Assembly: GCF_028416635.1 (NCBI RefSeq)
Contig: NZ_CP114013.1
Location: forward strand, 5,146,001-5,210,000
Length of the DNA stretch: 64,000 nt
DNA from: Baekduia alba
GTDB taxonomy: Bacteria; Actinomycetota; Thermoleophilia; Solirubrobacterales; Solirubrobacteraceae
Reading direction: 5' to 3'
Both the position numbers and the translations under genes were made by a program. Shown in pieces: positions 1 through 9,191 of the stretch; position 1 is the stretch's first letter; every line of letters starts with the position of its first letter. The notes beneath the pieces are model-generated. The model was given only the letters and a program-made list of their open reading frames with translations, ran no database searches and was not told the origin of the DNA.

Positions 1-650
1 TTGGTGTAGGAGATGCCGGGACCGCCGAGGACGAGCTGCAGATGCGAGAGCGCGATGGGCGCGCCGAAGGGCAGCTGCGGGATCTGCGGGATCCTGATCG
101 CGACGCCGATCCCGAAGCCGGGCGGCGGGATGTACAGGTAGCCCTGGTAGGTCAGGTGGAAGCGCGCCGGGTTGTAGGTGTTGGCGATGACGACCAGGCC
201 CGGCTTGTCGTCGACCGACGCGCCGGCGTGCAGCTCGAGGCTCGCGGCACCGTCGATCGCGGGTTCGACGAGCAGCGCCGCCTGCGCCGAGCCGGTGCCC
301 ATCAGCGAGTTGGCCGGGCAGGGGTTCTGCGCGACGGGGTTCATGACCGCGGCGATCTCGTCCGCCGGCCGCCTGCAGGACGCGGCCCCGAGTCCGCTGG
401 AGGTGAGGTCGATGCCTGCGGACGTCAACAGCCGCAGCTCGGTCACCGGCGTCAGCTTCGGGCTCACCGACACCGCGAAGGCCAACGACGTGTCGTGACC
501 CAGGCGCGCGCCGTCGCCGAAGCCGACGTGGAACGACACCGGGGCAGCGCTCGCGCAAGCGGGCAGCGCCAGCGCCGCGGCGGCGACCGCGCTAGCCGGC
601 CCCGACGTCAGGAGGTGAACGAGCCGGTGGCGTCGAGGGTGGCGTGCCAT
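1..650 (-). CDS. Secreted protein, C-terminus beyond the left edge
   Basis: An open frame runs from an ATG at 650 to the window edge, about 216 residues without a stop. The N-terminus has a basic stretch (MARHPRRHRL) followed by an alanine/leucine-rich hydrophobic run ending near ACASAA, which is a Sec- or Tat-type signal peptide cleaved around residue 35. The mature part is rich in small residues, Val and Pro, has two cysteines, and reads as a beta-rich extracytoplasmic domain. The start lies inside the last 43 bp of the upstream gene on the same strand, so the two are probably translated together. I do not recognise the family. GC-rich third positions support that it is coding. Confidence 0.7.
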   Translation of the reverse strand, partial: MARHPRRHRLVHLLTSGPASAVAAAALALPACASAAPVSFHVGFGDGARLGHDTSLAFAVSVSPKLTPVTELRLLTSAGIDLTSSGLGAASCRRPADEIAAVMNPVAQNPCPANSLMGTGSAQAALLVEPAIDGAASLELHAGASVDDKPGLVVIANTYNPARFHLTYQGYLYIPPPGFGIGVAIRIPQIPQLPFGAPIALSHLQLVLGGPGISYT

Positions 651-1099
651 GTGCTGCGGTTCACGACCCCGCTGAACCGACCCGTGCCCTTCGCGTGCGC
701 GTACCGCCCTGTGCCACCGGTGATCGTCGCGGCGCCGTCGAACTTCGTCCGCATCGACAGCGACCGCGCCCGCCCGTCGACCTTCATCCGGACCGACCCA
801 CCGCTGGTCGCGATCGTCACCGTGCCGCGCAGGACTACCGAGTGCTCGATGGCGATCCTGGACTTCACGGTGCCAGTGAACGTCCCACTCGCGCGGCCGG
901 AATGCTGGAACTTCGACGCGCCCGTCTTCTTGACGAGCACGAGGTCGACGTGCTCCTTCACGCTCCTGGCCGAGCCCGCGTAGGCGCTGGTGGCCGCGAG
1001 AAGGGCCGATGCTGCGCAGGCGAGCGCGAGGACATGACGGGACCGGGACACTGCCGGCGCAAGGTACTGCGACGCCACCGGAAACACAACCAGACACAC
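608..1099 (-). CDS. Small secreted beta-rich protein
   Basis: This 163-codon frame starts at GTG 1099. An internal GTG at 1051 gives a cleaner signal peptide (VSRSRHVLALAC, then an Ala/Leu run ending AYA-GSA), so the true start may be there. The mature part of about 115 residues has no cysteine and alternates short hydrophobic and polar stretches with glycine turns (GTFTGT, TITGGTGRYAHAKGTGRFSG). The GTGRY..GTG pattern resembles small lipocalin- or allene-oxide-cyclase-like barrels, but this is only a resemblance. The protein is probably exported. Its 3' end overlaps the start of the next secreted-protein gene by 43 bp. Confidence 0.65.
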   Translation of the reverse strand: MCLVVFPVASQYLAPAVSRSRHVLALACAASALLAATSAYAGSARSVKEHVDLVLVKKTGASKFQHSGRASGTFTGTVKSRIAIEHSVVLRGTVTIATSGGSVRMKVDGRARSLSMRTKFDGAATITGGTGRYAHAKGTGRFSGVVNRSTWHATLDATGSFTS

Positions 1100-1124
1100 C
1101 GTCGTCCGCGCGGCGCCGGTTCGG

Positions 1125-2318
1125 TCAGCGACGACGCAGCTGGCGCATCGGCAGCGTGGTCACGCGAGTGAGCTCGTGCGGCCGGTTGTGCTGGTTGACC
1201 TCGAGCATCCAGAGGACCGCCCCGGACGCCGCGAGCAGGTTGATCGTGTTGCCGTGGCGCGGGTGCAGCGGGTAGGAGAGCGTCTGCCCGTCGGCGCGGA
1301 CCCGCAGGAGATGGCCCTTGGAGTCTCGCGTCCAGAGCGCGCCGCCCGGGCCCCGCAGGGGATCCGCGTTCAGGTACGCCCCGGGCTGAGCCATGTCGAA
1401 GGTGTTGAGGGTCGCCTGGCCGAGGTCGAGCTGGCAGAGCTCGGAGGCCGCGAGGAGGCAGAGCGACCAGTCGAGCCCACGGCCCGGGCCCGGAGGAAGC
1501 GGGCGCGACACCGCGTGGGGCACGACGGCCGTATGCGAGACCTCGGCGCCGTCGGCACCAAGACGAACGACTTCCTGACCGGGCGCGAACGTGAGCCAGG
1601 CGATGGTGCCGTCGGACTCCACCGCCACCGGCCTCCCGTCGCGCGAGACCGCCGACGTCGTGTGGCGACCGTCCACGGTCACATGGCCGACGCGCCCGAC
1701 GCCCTCGCGGAACCAGGCTCCTCGCCCATCGGCATCGGCGATCGCCTCGGGCAGGATCGCGCCCGACCCGCGGGAGATCGCGATCCGGCGCTCAGCGCCC
1801 GTCGCCGAGAGGTGGACGATCGCACGGGGCGCCTGGGCGCCCGTCGCGGAGCTCGCCGTCAGCCACAGGGCCCCACCGCGCCCCGCGATCAGCCCGCTCG
1901 TGCGAGCGACCGAGGACAGCCGGAACGCCTTGGCGTCCAGACCCGACGAGATCCGCACGACCTCGCCGCCGCCGTCGTGGAACCACAGCGCGCCGTCGGA
2001 CGCCCAGGTCAGATCGCGGGCCCTGAACCATCGCCGCGCACGGGCGTCGAGACCGGCGAGAGCGATCCGTCGAACCGCACCGTCGAGCGTGACCCGTGCG
2101 ACGACCGGTCGTCCGCTCGCATCGCGACAGACCGCGAACAGGCTGCCGTCGACAGCCGTCGCGCTCTCGCCACGGGGCGCTTCGTGGCAGACGCGACCCA
2201 GCCCTGGGACGAGGTGCATGTCGATCCGCGCACCGGCCGCCGAGCACATGGCCAACGGAGCGGCGAGCAGGAGCATCACCGCGAAGATTCGACCATTACG
2301 CAAAGCAGTGCTGTTCAT
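1125..2318 (-). CDS. Secreted beta-propeller protein, Vgb/NHL-like
   Basis: This is a 397-residue protein. It starts at ATG 2318, where a signal peptide (MNSTALRNGR then a VMLLLAAPLAMCSAAGA core) begins; the frame stays open further upstream but that stretch does not look coding. The mature protein carries repeated blades of about 40 residues with the pattern 'D G ALWF/ALWL ... RISS/LSATG' (DGALWFHDGG, GGALWLTASS, DGRGAWFREG, GGALWTRDSK), typical of virginiamycin-B-lyase-like or NHL propellers. Four cysteines remain after the signal peptide. The ligand is unknown and a true lyase activity should not be assumed. It is probably extracellular, next to two other secreted proteins on the same strand. 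Confidence 0.7.
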   Translation of the reverse strand: MNSTALRNGRIFAVMLLLAAPLAMCSAAGARIDMHLVPGLGRVCHEAPRGESATAVDGSLFAVCRDASGRPVVARVTLDGAVRRIALAGLDARARRWFRARDLTWASDGALWFHDGGGEVVRISSGLDAKAFRLSSVARTSGLIAGRGGALWLTASSATGAQAPRAIVHLSATGAERRIAISRGSGAILPEAIADADGRGAWFREGVGRVGHVTVDGRHTTSAVSRDGRPVAVESDGTIAWLTFAPGQEVVRLGADGAEVSHTAVVPHAVSRPLPPGPGRGLDWSLCLLAASELCQLDLGQATLNTFDMAQPGAYLNADPLRGPGGALWTRDSKGHLLRVRADGQTLSYPLHPRHGNTINLLAASGAVLWMLEVNQHNRPHELTRVTTLPMRQLRRR

Positions 2319-2764
2319 TCCAGAATCGTCGCCCAATTGGGGTAGGGAAGTCAAGCGGCCATGGGGCGCGGCGTGTTGAGCAACTGGCACGAGTCTTGTG
2401 ACGCGGAACCGTGCCTCTAAACACCCTTTTGCGCTGCTATGCGGACAACCTACTGACGCCGCGCCGTATCACTGAGTAGTCGGCCCGTCGCTCCGAGGTA
2501 CGAGCGGCGCGGCGGCGGTGACGGTGGAGCTAGGCGGTTGCGTCCAAGCGCGGTCGCGGTGCCCGAGGCGGTCGAGGCGCGTCACCCGAGGAGACGCCGG
2601 CGGCGGAGCTGCTGCGAAACGCCGCCGATCGGCGGCGGCACCAGGACCGACCACGCACCGGTGCGCAGGCAGCCGCGGCGCCCAGGGGCCGACTGCGGCC
2701 AACAGCGACGGCGCCGCCAACAGCAGCCGCGGCGCGTCACCCGAAGGCGCCGCGCCCCCGAGCC
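2319..2764. other. Intergenic region, 446 bp, no gene seen
   Basis: No frame here has convincing codon use. Next to 2318 there is a promoter-like pair for the minus-strand propeller gene: TTGACT (2354-2349, minus) and GACGAT (2330-2325, minus) spaced 18 bp, leaving 6 nt before the ATG, so transcription would start at or almost at the start codon. On the glpD side there is a perfect 16-bp palindrome, GCCGCCGATCGGCGGC (2621-2636), without a U-run. Confidence 0.5.
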
Positions 2765-4582
2765 TCAGCTCGGCCCCACCGGCGCCGTCGCGTGCTCGCC
2801 GCGGCCCGCGGCGTCTTCCTGGACGGCCGCGCGGCTGTTGCGGTCGGTCAGGCGCTCGAGTGGGAGGACCGGGGCGACGTCGGGTGCGCCGAGGCGGGCG
2901 GCGTCGGCGCCGAGGTCGTCGTCCTGCTCCTGGGACTCGCGCTCGGCCGCGACGCGGGCGGTGTAGTGCTCGATCTCGCGGGCGATCTGCTGCTCGTCCC
3001 AGCCCAGCGGCCCGGCCATCAGCTTCGCGGCCGGCGCGGCGGCGCCCAGGCCACGGTCCCAGGTCTCGATCGAGGTCCGGGTCCGGCGCGTCAGCACGTC
3101 TTCCAGGTGCGCCGCGCCCTCGTGGGTCGCGGCGTACAGGATCTCGACGCGCAGGTAGTCGTCGGAGCCCTCCAGCGGCTCGCCCAGCGACGGGTCCTCC
3201 TCGATCAGCGCCAGCAGGTCGTCGATCAGCGATCCGTAGCGGTGCAGCAGGTGCTCGATGCGCGAGACGTGGACGCCCGAGCGCTCGGCGATCCGGTGGC
3301 GGGCGTTCCAGCGGGCCAGGTAGCCCTCGGCGCCCAGCAGCCCGATCTTGTCGGTCACCGACCCGGACACCTCCTCCTCCAGCCCGTGCACGGCGGCGTC
3401 GACCGCGTCGGCCGCCATCACGCGGTAGGTGGTGTACTTGCCGCCGGCCACGGCGACCAGGCCCGGCACCGGATGGGCGACGATGTGCTCGCGCGTCAGC
3501 GCGCTCGTCGACTCCGACTCGCCGGCCAGCAGCGGCCGCAGCCCGGCGTAGACGCCTTCCACATCATCATGCCCCAGCGGAGTGACCAGGTACTGGTTGA
3601 CGTGATCCAGCAGGTAGTCGATGTCCTTCTTCGACGCGGCCGGATGCGCCTTGTCCAGCGTCCAGTCGGTGTCGGTCGTCCCGACGATCCAGTGGCGACC
3701 CCACGGGATCACGAAGAGCACCGACGTCTCCGTGCGGATCGTCAACGCGGTGTCGCCGTGGATCCGGTCCTTGGGCACCAGCAGGTGCACGCCCTTGGAC
3801 GCCCGCACGTGGAACTGCCCGCGCGCGCCGACCATGTCCTGCGTGTCGTCGGTCCAGACGCCGGTCGCGTTGATCGTCTGGCGGGCGCGCAGCTCGAACG
3901 GCTCGCCGCCGCCCGACTCCAAGTCCACCACCTTGACCCCGGTGACGTGCTCGCCCTCGCGCACGAACCCGACGGCCTGCGTCCGCGTCGCGATCTGCGC
4001 GCCGTAGGCCGCGGCCGTGCGCGCCACGAACATCGTGTGGCGCGCGTCGTCGACCTGCGCGTCGTAGTACTGGATCGCGCCCGTGAAGCTGTCCTTCTTC
4101 AACGCGGGGAACTTCTTCAGCGTCTGCCCGCGCGTGAAGTGCTTCTGGGCCGGAACCCCGCGCGAGCGCCCCAGCGCGGTGCCCATCGTGTCGTACAACA
4201 CCAGGCCGGCGCCGATGTACGGCCGCTCCCATCCGCGGTGCGACAGCAGCGCCAGGAACGGCAGCGGCTGCACGAGGTGCGGCGCGATCCGGTCCAGCAG
4301 CAGCCCGCGCTCGTGCAGCGCCTCGCGCACGAGCGGGAAGTCGAGCTGCTCCAGGTAGCGCAGCCCGCCGTGGATGAGCTTCGAGGACCGTGACGACGTC
4401 CCCGACGCGAGGTCCCGCGCCTCGACCAGCGCGACGCTCAGCCCGCGCGAGACCGCGTCGAGCGCCGCACCCGTCCCGACGACGCCACCGCCCACGATGG
4501 CGACGTCGAACTCCTCCGTGCGCATGCGCTCCAGCGCCGCCGCACGGCTTTCGGGGTTGATCGCTCCAGCAGAAGAAGACAT
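2765..4582 (-). CDS. glpD: Aerobic glycerol-3-phosphate dehydrogenase
   Basis: GlpD is an FAD enzyme at the membrane that oxidises glycerol-3-phosphate to DHAP and feeds electrons to quinones. The 605-residue protein has the FAD dinucleotide fold near the N-terminus (VAIVGGGVVGTGAALDA), the family motif RSSKLIHGGLRYLE, the mid-protein INATGVWTDD, and the C-terminal signature VYAGLRPLLA..GGKYTTYRVMAADAVDA, followed by the DAO C-terminal domain. It is slightly longer than usual because of an acidic, low-complexity tail of about 45 residues. The start is ATG 4582, with GGAGG four bases upstream and only 11 bp after the glpK stop. It is the last gene of glpF-glpK-glpD. A second glpD lies at 26156. 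Confidence 0.96.
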   Translation of the reverse strand: MSSSAGAINPESRAAALERMRTEEFDVAIVGGGVVGTGAALDAVSRGLSVALVEARDLASGTSSRSSKLIHGGLRYLEQLDFPLVREALHERGLLLDRIAPHLVQPLPFLALLSHRGWERPYIGAGLVLYDTMGTALGRSRGVPAQKHFTRGQTLKKFPALKKDSFTGAIQYYDAQVDDARHTMFVARTAAAYGAQIATRTQAVGFVREGEHVTGVKVVDLESGGGEPFELRARQTINATGVWTDDTQDMVGARGQFHVRASKGVHLLVPKDRIHGDTALTIRTETSVLFVIPWGRHWIVGTTDTDWTLDKAHPAASKKDIDYLLDHVNQYLVTPLGHDDVEGVYAGLRPLLAGESESTSALTREHIVAHPVPGLVAVAGGKYTTYRVMAADAVDAAVHGLEEEVSGSVTDKIGLLGAEGYLARWNARHRIAERSGVHVSRIEHLLHRYGSLIDDLLALIEEDPSLGEPLEGSDDYLRVEILYAATHEGAAHLEDVLTRRTRTSIETWDRGLGAAAPAAKLMAGPLGWDEQQIAREIEHYTARVAAERESQEQDDDLGADAARLGAPDVAPVLPLERLTDRNSRAAVQEDAAGRGEHATAPVGPS

Positions 4583-4593
4583 CGCCCTCCAGG

Positions 4594-6048
4594 CTAGTCC
4601 GGGATCACCCAGCGTCCGGCCCGCTGCAGCGCCCGGCGCCAGTCCGACAGCAGCGACTGCCGCTGGTCGTCGTCCATGTTCGGCTCGTAGCGGACCGACT
4701 CGGTCCACAGCGATCGCACGTCGTCCTCGGTCCACGTCCCGGTCGCGACGCCCGCCAGGTAGGCGGCGCCGAGCACGGTCGTGTCCGCGATCTCCGGCAC
4801 CACGACCGGCACGCCGAGCATGTCGGCCTGAAACTGCATGAGCCACTTGTTCGCGGTCGCGCCGCCGTCGACCCGCAGCTCCTTGAGCCGAACGCCGAGC
4901 GCCGTGTTCTGCGCCCGGACCGCGTCGACCGACTGGTAGGCGATCGCCTCCAGCGCCGCACGCGCGATGTGCTCGCGCCCCGAGCCGCGCGTCAGCCCGA
5001 CGATCGTGCCGCGCGCGTAGGGGTCCCAGTGCGGCGAGCCCAGGCCGGTCAGCGCCGGCACGAAGTACACGCCCTCGTTGGAGTCCAGCGACCCGGCCAT
5101 CGCCTCGGTGTCGGACGCCGCCTCGATGATCTTCAGCCCGTCGCGCAGCCACTGCACGCCGGCACCGGTGACGAACATCGACGACTCCATCGCGTAGTCG
5201 ACGCGGTCGCCGATCCCCCACGCGATCGTCGTGATCAGCCCCTGCTCCAGGATCGGCGGGCCCGAGCCCGCGTTCTGCAGCAGGAAGTTGCCCGTCCCGT
5301 ACGTGTTCTTGCCCAGCCCCTGGTCGAGGCAGGCCTGGCCGTACAGCGCGCCCTGCTGGTCGCCGACCATCGCGGCCACCGGGACGCTGCCGCCGAACAC
5401 GTCGGTCTCGGCCAGCACTTCGGAGTTGCGGACCGGCTCGGGCAGCGACCCGATCGGGACGCCCAAGGTGTCGCACAACTCGGCGTCCCACGCCAGCTCA
5501 CGGATGTTGAACAACAACGTCCGCGACGCGTTGGAGTAGTCCGTCGCGAAGCGGCCGGTCAGCTTGAACAGCAGCCAGGAGTCGATCGTCCCGAAGCACG
5601 AGTCGGGCGAGACGCCGCCCTCCTTGATCATCCACTCGTACTTGGTCCCGCTGAAGTACGCGTCGAGCACCAGGCCCGTGCGCTCGCGGAACATCGACTC
5701 GTAGCCCTCGGCCTTCAGCCTGTCGCAGCGGCCCGCCGTGCGGCGGTCCTGCCAGACGATCGCGCGGTGCGCGGGCTCGCCGGTGTCCTTGTCCCACGCC
5801 ACCGCCGTCTCGCGCTGGTTGGTGATGCCGATCGCGGTCAGCTTGGACCCGTCGATCCCCGCGTCGTCGAGCGCCTGGCGGGAGACCTTCTGCACGGTCT
5901 CCCAGATCTCGTTCGCGTCGTGCTCGACCCATCCGGGCTTCGGGAAGAACTGCTCGAACTCCGAGTAGGCGCTGGTGACGACCTTCCCCTTCTCGTCGAA
6001 GATGAAGGCTCGTGAGCCGGTGGTGCCCTGGTCGATCCCCAAGATCAT
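4594..6048 (-). CDS. glpK: Glycerol kinase
   Basis: GlpK phosphorylates glycerol with ATP to glycerol-3-phosphate in the cytosol. The 484-residue protein begins MILGIDQGTTGSRAF, the FGGY-kinase phosphate-1 motif, at ATG 6048 with GAGGA upstream. It contains ITNQRET, the glycerol-contact region IVWQDRRTAGRCD, MVGDQQGALYGQ, and the C-terminal LRVDGGATANKWLMQFQAD signature. Length is normal, slightly short at the C-terminus. It sits 28 bp after glpF and 11 bp before glpD, so uptake, phosphorylation and oxidation are in one operon. I saw no nearby GlpR-like gene; the DeoR protein at 59206 is 53 kb away. Confidence 0.97.
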   Translation of the reverse strand: MILGIDQGTTGSRAFIFDEKGKVVTSAYSEFEQFFPKPGWVEHDANEIWETVQKVSRQALDDAGIDGSKLTAIGITNQRETAVAWDKDTGEPAHRAIVWQDRRTAGRCDRLKAEGYESMFRERTGLVLDAYFSGTKYEWMIKEGGVSPDSCFGTIDSWLLFKLTGRFATDYSNASRTLLFNIRELAWDAELCDTLGVPIGSLPEPVRNSEVLAETDVFGGSVPVAAMVGDQQGALYGQACLDQGLGKNTYGTGNFLLQNAGSGPPILEQGLITTIAWGIGDRVDYAMESSMFVTGAGVQWLRDGLKIIEAASDTEAMAGSLDSNEGVYFVPALTGLGSPHWDPYARGTIVGLTRGSGREHIARAALEAIAYQSVDAVRAQNTALGVRLKELRVDGGATANKWLMQFQADMLGVPVVVPEIADTTVLGAAYLAGVATGTWTEDDVRSLWTESVRYEPNMDDDQRQSLLSDWRRALQRAGRWVIPD

Positions 6049-6076
6049 CTGTCGGTCCTCTCCTGCGTGGAAGGGG

Positions 6077-7009
6077 TCACGTCCGCTCACCGCGGGTGTC
6101 CTCGACGGTCTCGGCGCCGGCCTCGACGCCGACGGCCTCGGGCTCACCGCGGGCCAGCAGCACGTCGCGGATGAGCTTGTCATAGATGAAGCCGCCGATC
6201 GCGGCCCCGACCAGCGGCGCGACGATCGGGATCCACATGTAGAACGATATGTTGCCGTAGTCGCCCGGGATCGCGTTCTTGCCCCAGCCGGCGATCCAGG
6301 CGAACAGCCGCGGGCCGAAGTCGCGGGCCGGGTTGATCGCGTAGCCCGAGTTGGCGCCGAACGAGATGCCGATCGCGACGACGATGAGGCCGACGATGAA
6401 CGGCGCCAGGTTCGACAGCGGCGGCGTGTTGCGGTCGTCGGTGACCGCGAAGATCACGCCGACCAGCAGCGCGGTGCCGATCACCTCGTCGAGGAACGGC
6501 CCCCACCAGTTGTCGAAGTACGGCGCGGGCGTCGTCCCGAAGATGCTGAACGTGGTCGCGCCGTCGGCGCTGGCGCGGTCGGCGACGTGGTGCGCCGTGT
6601 TGTAGGAGTCGATCGCGGTCTTGTAGTTGAAGTACACGATCGCGGCGCCGACGAACGCGCCGACGACCTGCGCCGCCGAGTAGGGCAGCACCTTGCGCCA
6701 CGGGAAGTCGCGCCGCAGCGCGTTGGCCAGCGTGACGGCCGGGTTGAGGTGGGCGCCGGTGACGCCGCCGGCGACGTAGACGCCGAGGGTGACCGCCAGG
6801 CCCCAGCCCCAGCAGATGAGCAGCCAATCGCCGCTGGCCTGGAAGATCTCCGTGCCGCGACCGGATTGGTTGAGCGCCGACACCGCCATCGCCACCGACC
6901 CCGTGCCGAACAGGATCAGGACGCAGGTGCCGAGGAATTCGGCGGCCAGCTCTCCTCCGAGCGTCGACCGCCAACGAGCCGTAGGACCCGTCGAGCGTTG
7001 GGTGGACAC
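6077..7009 (-). CDS. glpF: Glycerol uptake facilitator (aquaglyceroporin)
   Basis: This is a channel of the MIP family for passive glycerol entry. The 310-residue protein has both pore half-helix motifs, GAHLNPAVTLAN and GYAINPARDFGPR; the Asp after the second NPA (NPARD) is the usual mark of glycerol-conducting members. About six membrane segments are visible, and a longer loop in the middle (AHHVADRASADGATTFSIFG) plus a charged C-terminal tail extend it beyond the roughly 280 residues usual in E. coli. I chose GTG 7009 because it has GGAAG just upstream and lies downstream of the preceding stop at 7078. First gene of glpF-glpK-glpD. Confidence 0.93.
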   Translation of the reverse strand: MSTQRSTGPTARWRSTLGGELAAEFLGTCVLILFGTGSVAMAVSALNQSGRGTEIFQASGDWLLICWGWGLAVTLGVYVAGGVTGAHLNPAVTLANALRRDFPWRKVLPYSAAQVVGAFVGAAIVYFNYKTAIDSYNTAHHVADRASADGATTFSIFGTTPAPYFDNWWGPFLDEVIGTALLVGVIFAVTDDRNTPPLSNLAPFIVGLIVVAIGISFGANSGYAINPARDFGPRLFAWIAGWGKNAIPGDYGNISFYMWIPIVAPLVGAAIGGFIYDKLIRDVLLARGEPEAVGVEAGAETVEDTRGERT

Positions 7010-7077
7010 CCACTTCCAGTGCCCGGATCGCGTGCGCGCAAACCTCAGGAGGCGCGCCGGAATGCAGTGCGAAGTGC

Positions 7078-8499
7078 CTAGGCAGCGTCGGCGAGCGGCG
7101 GCGCGTCGCGCAGCTCGGGCGCCACGCCCGTCAGCGCGCGCAGCGCCTCGACGCAGCGCGCGTCGAAGCACGTCCCGGCCTCGTCGACCAGCAGGCCCAT
7201 CGCGCGCTCCGGCGTCCATGCGCCGCGGTAGACGCGCGGCGAGACCAGCGCGTCCCACACGTCGGCGACCGCGAGGATGCGCGTCTCGAGGTCGATCGCG
7301 TCGCCGCGCAGCCCGTCCGGATAGCCGGACCCGTCGAGGCGCTCGTGGTGGCCGCGCACCCCGCGGCGGATCTGCTCCGGGTAGCCGAGCTCGCGCAGCA
7401 GGCCGTCGCCCTCGACCGGATGGCGCTGGATGACCTTCATCTCGAAATCGGTGAGCCGCCCCGGCTTGGTGAGGATCGCGTGGGGCGTCGAGAGCTTGCC
7501 GATGTCGTGCAGCAGCCCGGCGAGCGCGAGGTCGCGCAGCCGCCCAGGCGCCAGGCCGAGCTGCTCACCGATCGCGACCGCCCACTCGGCGACGCGGCGC
7601 GTGTGCTCCTCGGTCGAGACGTCCTTGGCCTCCAGCCGCGCCATCAGGACCCGGACGCGCGCGCCGAGGAACGCCTCCTCCTCGGCGACGAGCTCGGCCG
7701 CCGGCAGGTCGCCGACGAGCGGATGCGACGGGCGGCCGCGGTGCACGTCGAGCGCGACCGGGATGCCGACCAGGCCGACGCCCAGCAGCTCCAGCGCGTG
7801 GCCGGTCCACCAGACCCAGGTGTAGGGGTCGAGCACCAGGACCGGGACCAGCGCCATGCCGAGCCAGACGATGCCGACGACGACGACCAGGTCGCCGGTC
7901 CGGCGCGTGAGCGCGAACGTGCGCACCGCGCGGCTGGCGACCGTGGCGAAGAAGAGCGTGCCGACGACGAGCAGGACGATCGCCTCGGGCGAGTCGTAGC
8001 CCGGGACGTTCGGGACGCGGTCGGGCATCGTGAAGCCGACGGCGCCGAGCCCGACGATGAACCCCAAGAACGCGACCAACCCGTAGGCCACGGTGTTCAG
8101 GTGCCGCGGACCGCGCAGCGCCGGCAGCGCGGCGACGGTCAGGATCGCGCCGCCGACCGGCAGCGCCAGGCCGCCCGCGACGGCGACGACGCCGTTGGGT
8201 CCGATGATCACGCCCGGCGTCGCGAGGCCGTGGATCAGCAGGATCAGCGTCATCGCGGCGAACGCGCCGCCGGCGACGACCGCGCGGGTCTCGCGCTGGC
8301 GGAAGCCGGCGAGCATCAGCGCGACGCTCGACAGCGCGGCGATGCTCGAGCCGATGGCCATGATGAAGAGGTGCTGCACCGCCGTGACCGGCGCCTTGTC
8401 CTCGCTGACGAGGAAGTGCATGACGGCAGCCGGGACCGCGGCGCTCGCGGCGATGAGCGTCAGGTTCGATCCGAGGCGACTGCGCAGGAGCCGGTCCAC
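7078..8499 (-). CDS. Membrane HD-GYP domain phosphodiesterase
   Basis: HD-GYP proteins hydrolyse cyclic di-GMP (some cleave cGAMP). About 473 residues: the first 290 form seven or eight membrane helices, and the last 185 are the HD-GYP domain with HTRRVAEWAVAIG, the metal-binding LLHDIGKLSTP, the second-half signature HHERLDGSGYPDGL, and ILAVADVWDAL. There is no GGDEF domain. The start is uncertain: I use GTG 8499 because it precedes the first membrane segment and follows the stop of the upstream gene by 44 bp. The sensory part may read a membrane or small-molecule signal. It is 68 bp upstream of glpF, so read-through into the glycerol operon is possible. Confidence 0.88.
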   Translation of the reverse strand: MDRLLRSRLGSNLTLIAASAAVPAAVMHFLVSEDKAPVTAVQHLFIMAIGSSIAALSSVALMLAGFRQRETRAVVAGGAFAAMTLILLIHGLATPGVIIGPNGVVAVAGGLALPVGGAILTVAALPALRGPRHLNTVAYGLVAFLGFIVGLGAVGFTMPDRVPNVPGYDSPEAIVLLVVGTLFFATVASRAVRTFALTRRTGDLVVVVGIVWLGMALVPVLVLDPYTWVWWTGHALELLGVGLVGIPVALDVHRGRPSHPLVGDLPAAELVAEEEAFLGARVRVLMARLEAKDVSTEEHTRRVAEWAVAIGEQLGLAPGRLRDLALAGLLHDIGKLSTPHAILTKPGRLTDFEMKVIQRHPVEGDGLLRELGYPEQIRRGVRGHHERLDGSGYPDGLRGDAIDLETRILAVADVWDALVSPRVYRGAWTPERAMGLLVDEAGTCFDARCVEALRALTGVAPELRDAPPLADAA

Positions 8500-8543
8500 G
8501 TCCGGGAACGTCGGACGGGCCCGTGCGGTCTTGAGCGCCGTGG

Positions 8544-8897
8544 TCAGCGGCGCGCGGTGAAGCGCAGCGTCGCGCTCGCGCACTTCTGGCCCGTCGCGAT
8601 CGAGCCGTGCACCCGCACGGTCCCCGACACGCGCCGCGCGTGGGCGCGCACGACGCCCGCCACGGTGATGCGCTGCGCGGGCTCGCCGGCGCGGAACGTG
8701 AAGCGCCCGTCGCGGCCGATGCGGGCGTTGCCGGCCTCGCGCACGACGAGCGGGCCGACCTCGCCGAAGGTGGCGCACGGGTAGCGCGCGATCCCGGCCC
8801 GGACGGCGACCACCACGCGGCCACGGACCTGGACGACGATGCGCCGGTCCTCGGTGGTGTGGCCGGCGTAGGCGACGGTGTCCGCGAGCACGATCAT
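8544..8897 (-). CDS. Small beta-sandwich-like protein, function unknown
   Basis: A 117-residue protein starting at ATG 8897. The sequence is rich in Val, Arg and Gly with a repeated strand-turn pattern (RIVVQVRGRVVVAVRAG, DGRFTFRAGEPAQRITVAG, RRVSGTVRVHG, CASATLRFTARR), which suggests a small beta-sandwich or barrel with two cysteines. No clear signal peptide is visible, unlike similar-looking domains in secreted proteins. It ends 44 bp before the HD-GYP gene on the same strand and may be cotranscribed with it. Family not recognised. Confidence 0.6.
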   Translation of the reverse strand: MIVLADTVAYAGHTTEDRRIVVQVRGRVVVAVRAGIARYPCATFGEVGPLVVREAGNARIGRDGRFTFRAGEPAQRITVAGVVRAHARRVSGTVRVHGSIATGQKCASATLRFTARR

Positions 8898-8996
8898 GCA
8901 GGGTGCCACACGGCTGGACCGCCGGTCGGAAACGCGTCGACAGCAGGAGGAAATCGCGTGACGGCGCGGCGCCGGCCGTCTACGGTCCGACGTGCC

Positions 8997-9191
8997 ATGG
9001 ACCCCGAAGAGCCCAACGTCCTGCGGATCGTCGATGGCGACGAGCGCTCGCTCGCCCGCCGCGTCGACCTCGCGCTGTCCGGCCTGCCGGACGGCTCGCG
9101 GGTCGACCACTTCACCTACTGGTATACGGGTCGGCCGCCGCTGCACGAGGCAACGGTGTCACCGCCCATCGAGCGCGGCGCCCCGCAGTAG
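8997..9191 (+). CDS. Small protein of 64 residues, unknown
   Basis: A short open frame from ATG 8997 with strongly G/C third positions, encoding an acidic N-terminal half (MDPEEPNVLRIVDGDER) and an aromatic patch (HFTYWYTGRP). It overlaps the 3' end of the convergent FAD oxidoreductase gene by 33 bp. No good ribosome binding site lies close to the start. The coding look is the main support; it could be a chance frame. Confidence 0.45.
   Translation: MDPEEPNVLRIVDGDERSLARRVDLALSGLPDGSRVDHFTYWYTGRPPLHEATVSPPIERGAPQ

Noticed and set aside
2621-2636. Palindrome GCCGCCGATCGGCGGC as a glpD terminator
   Set aside because: It lies about 130 bp beyond the glpD stop, has no U-run and is common in composition for this genome.
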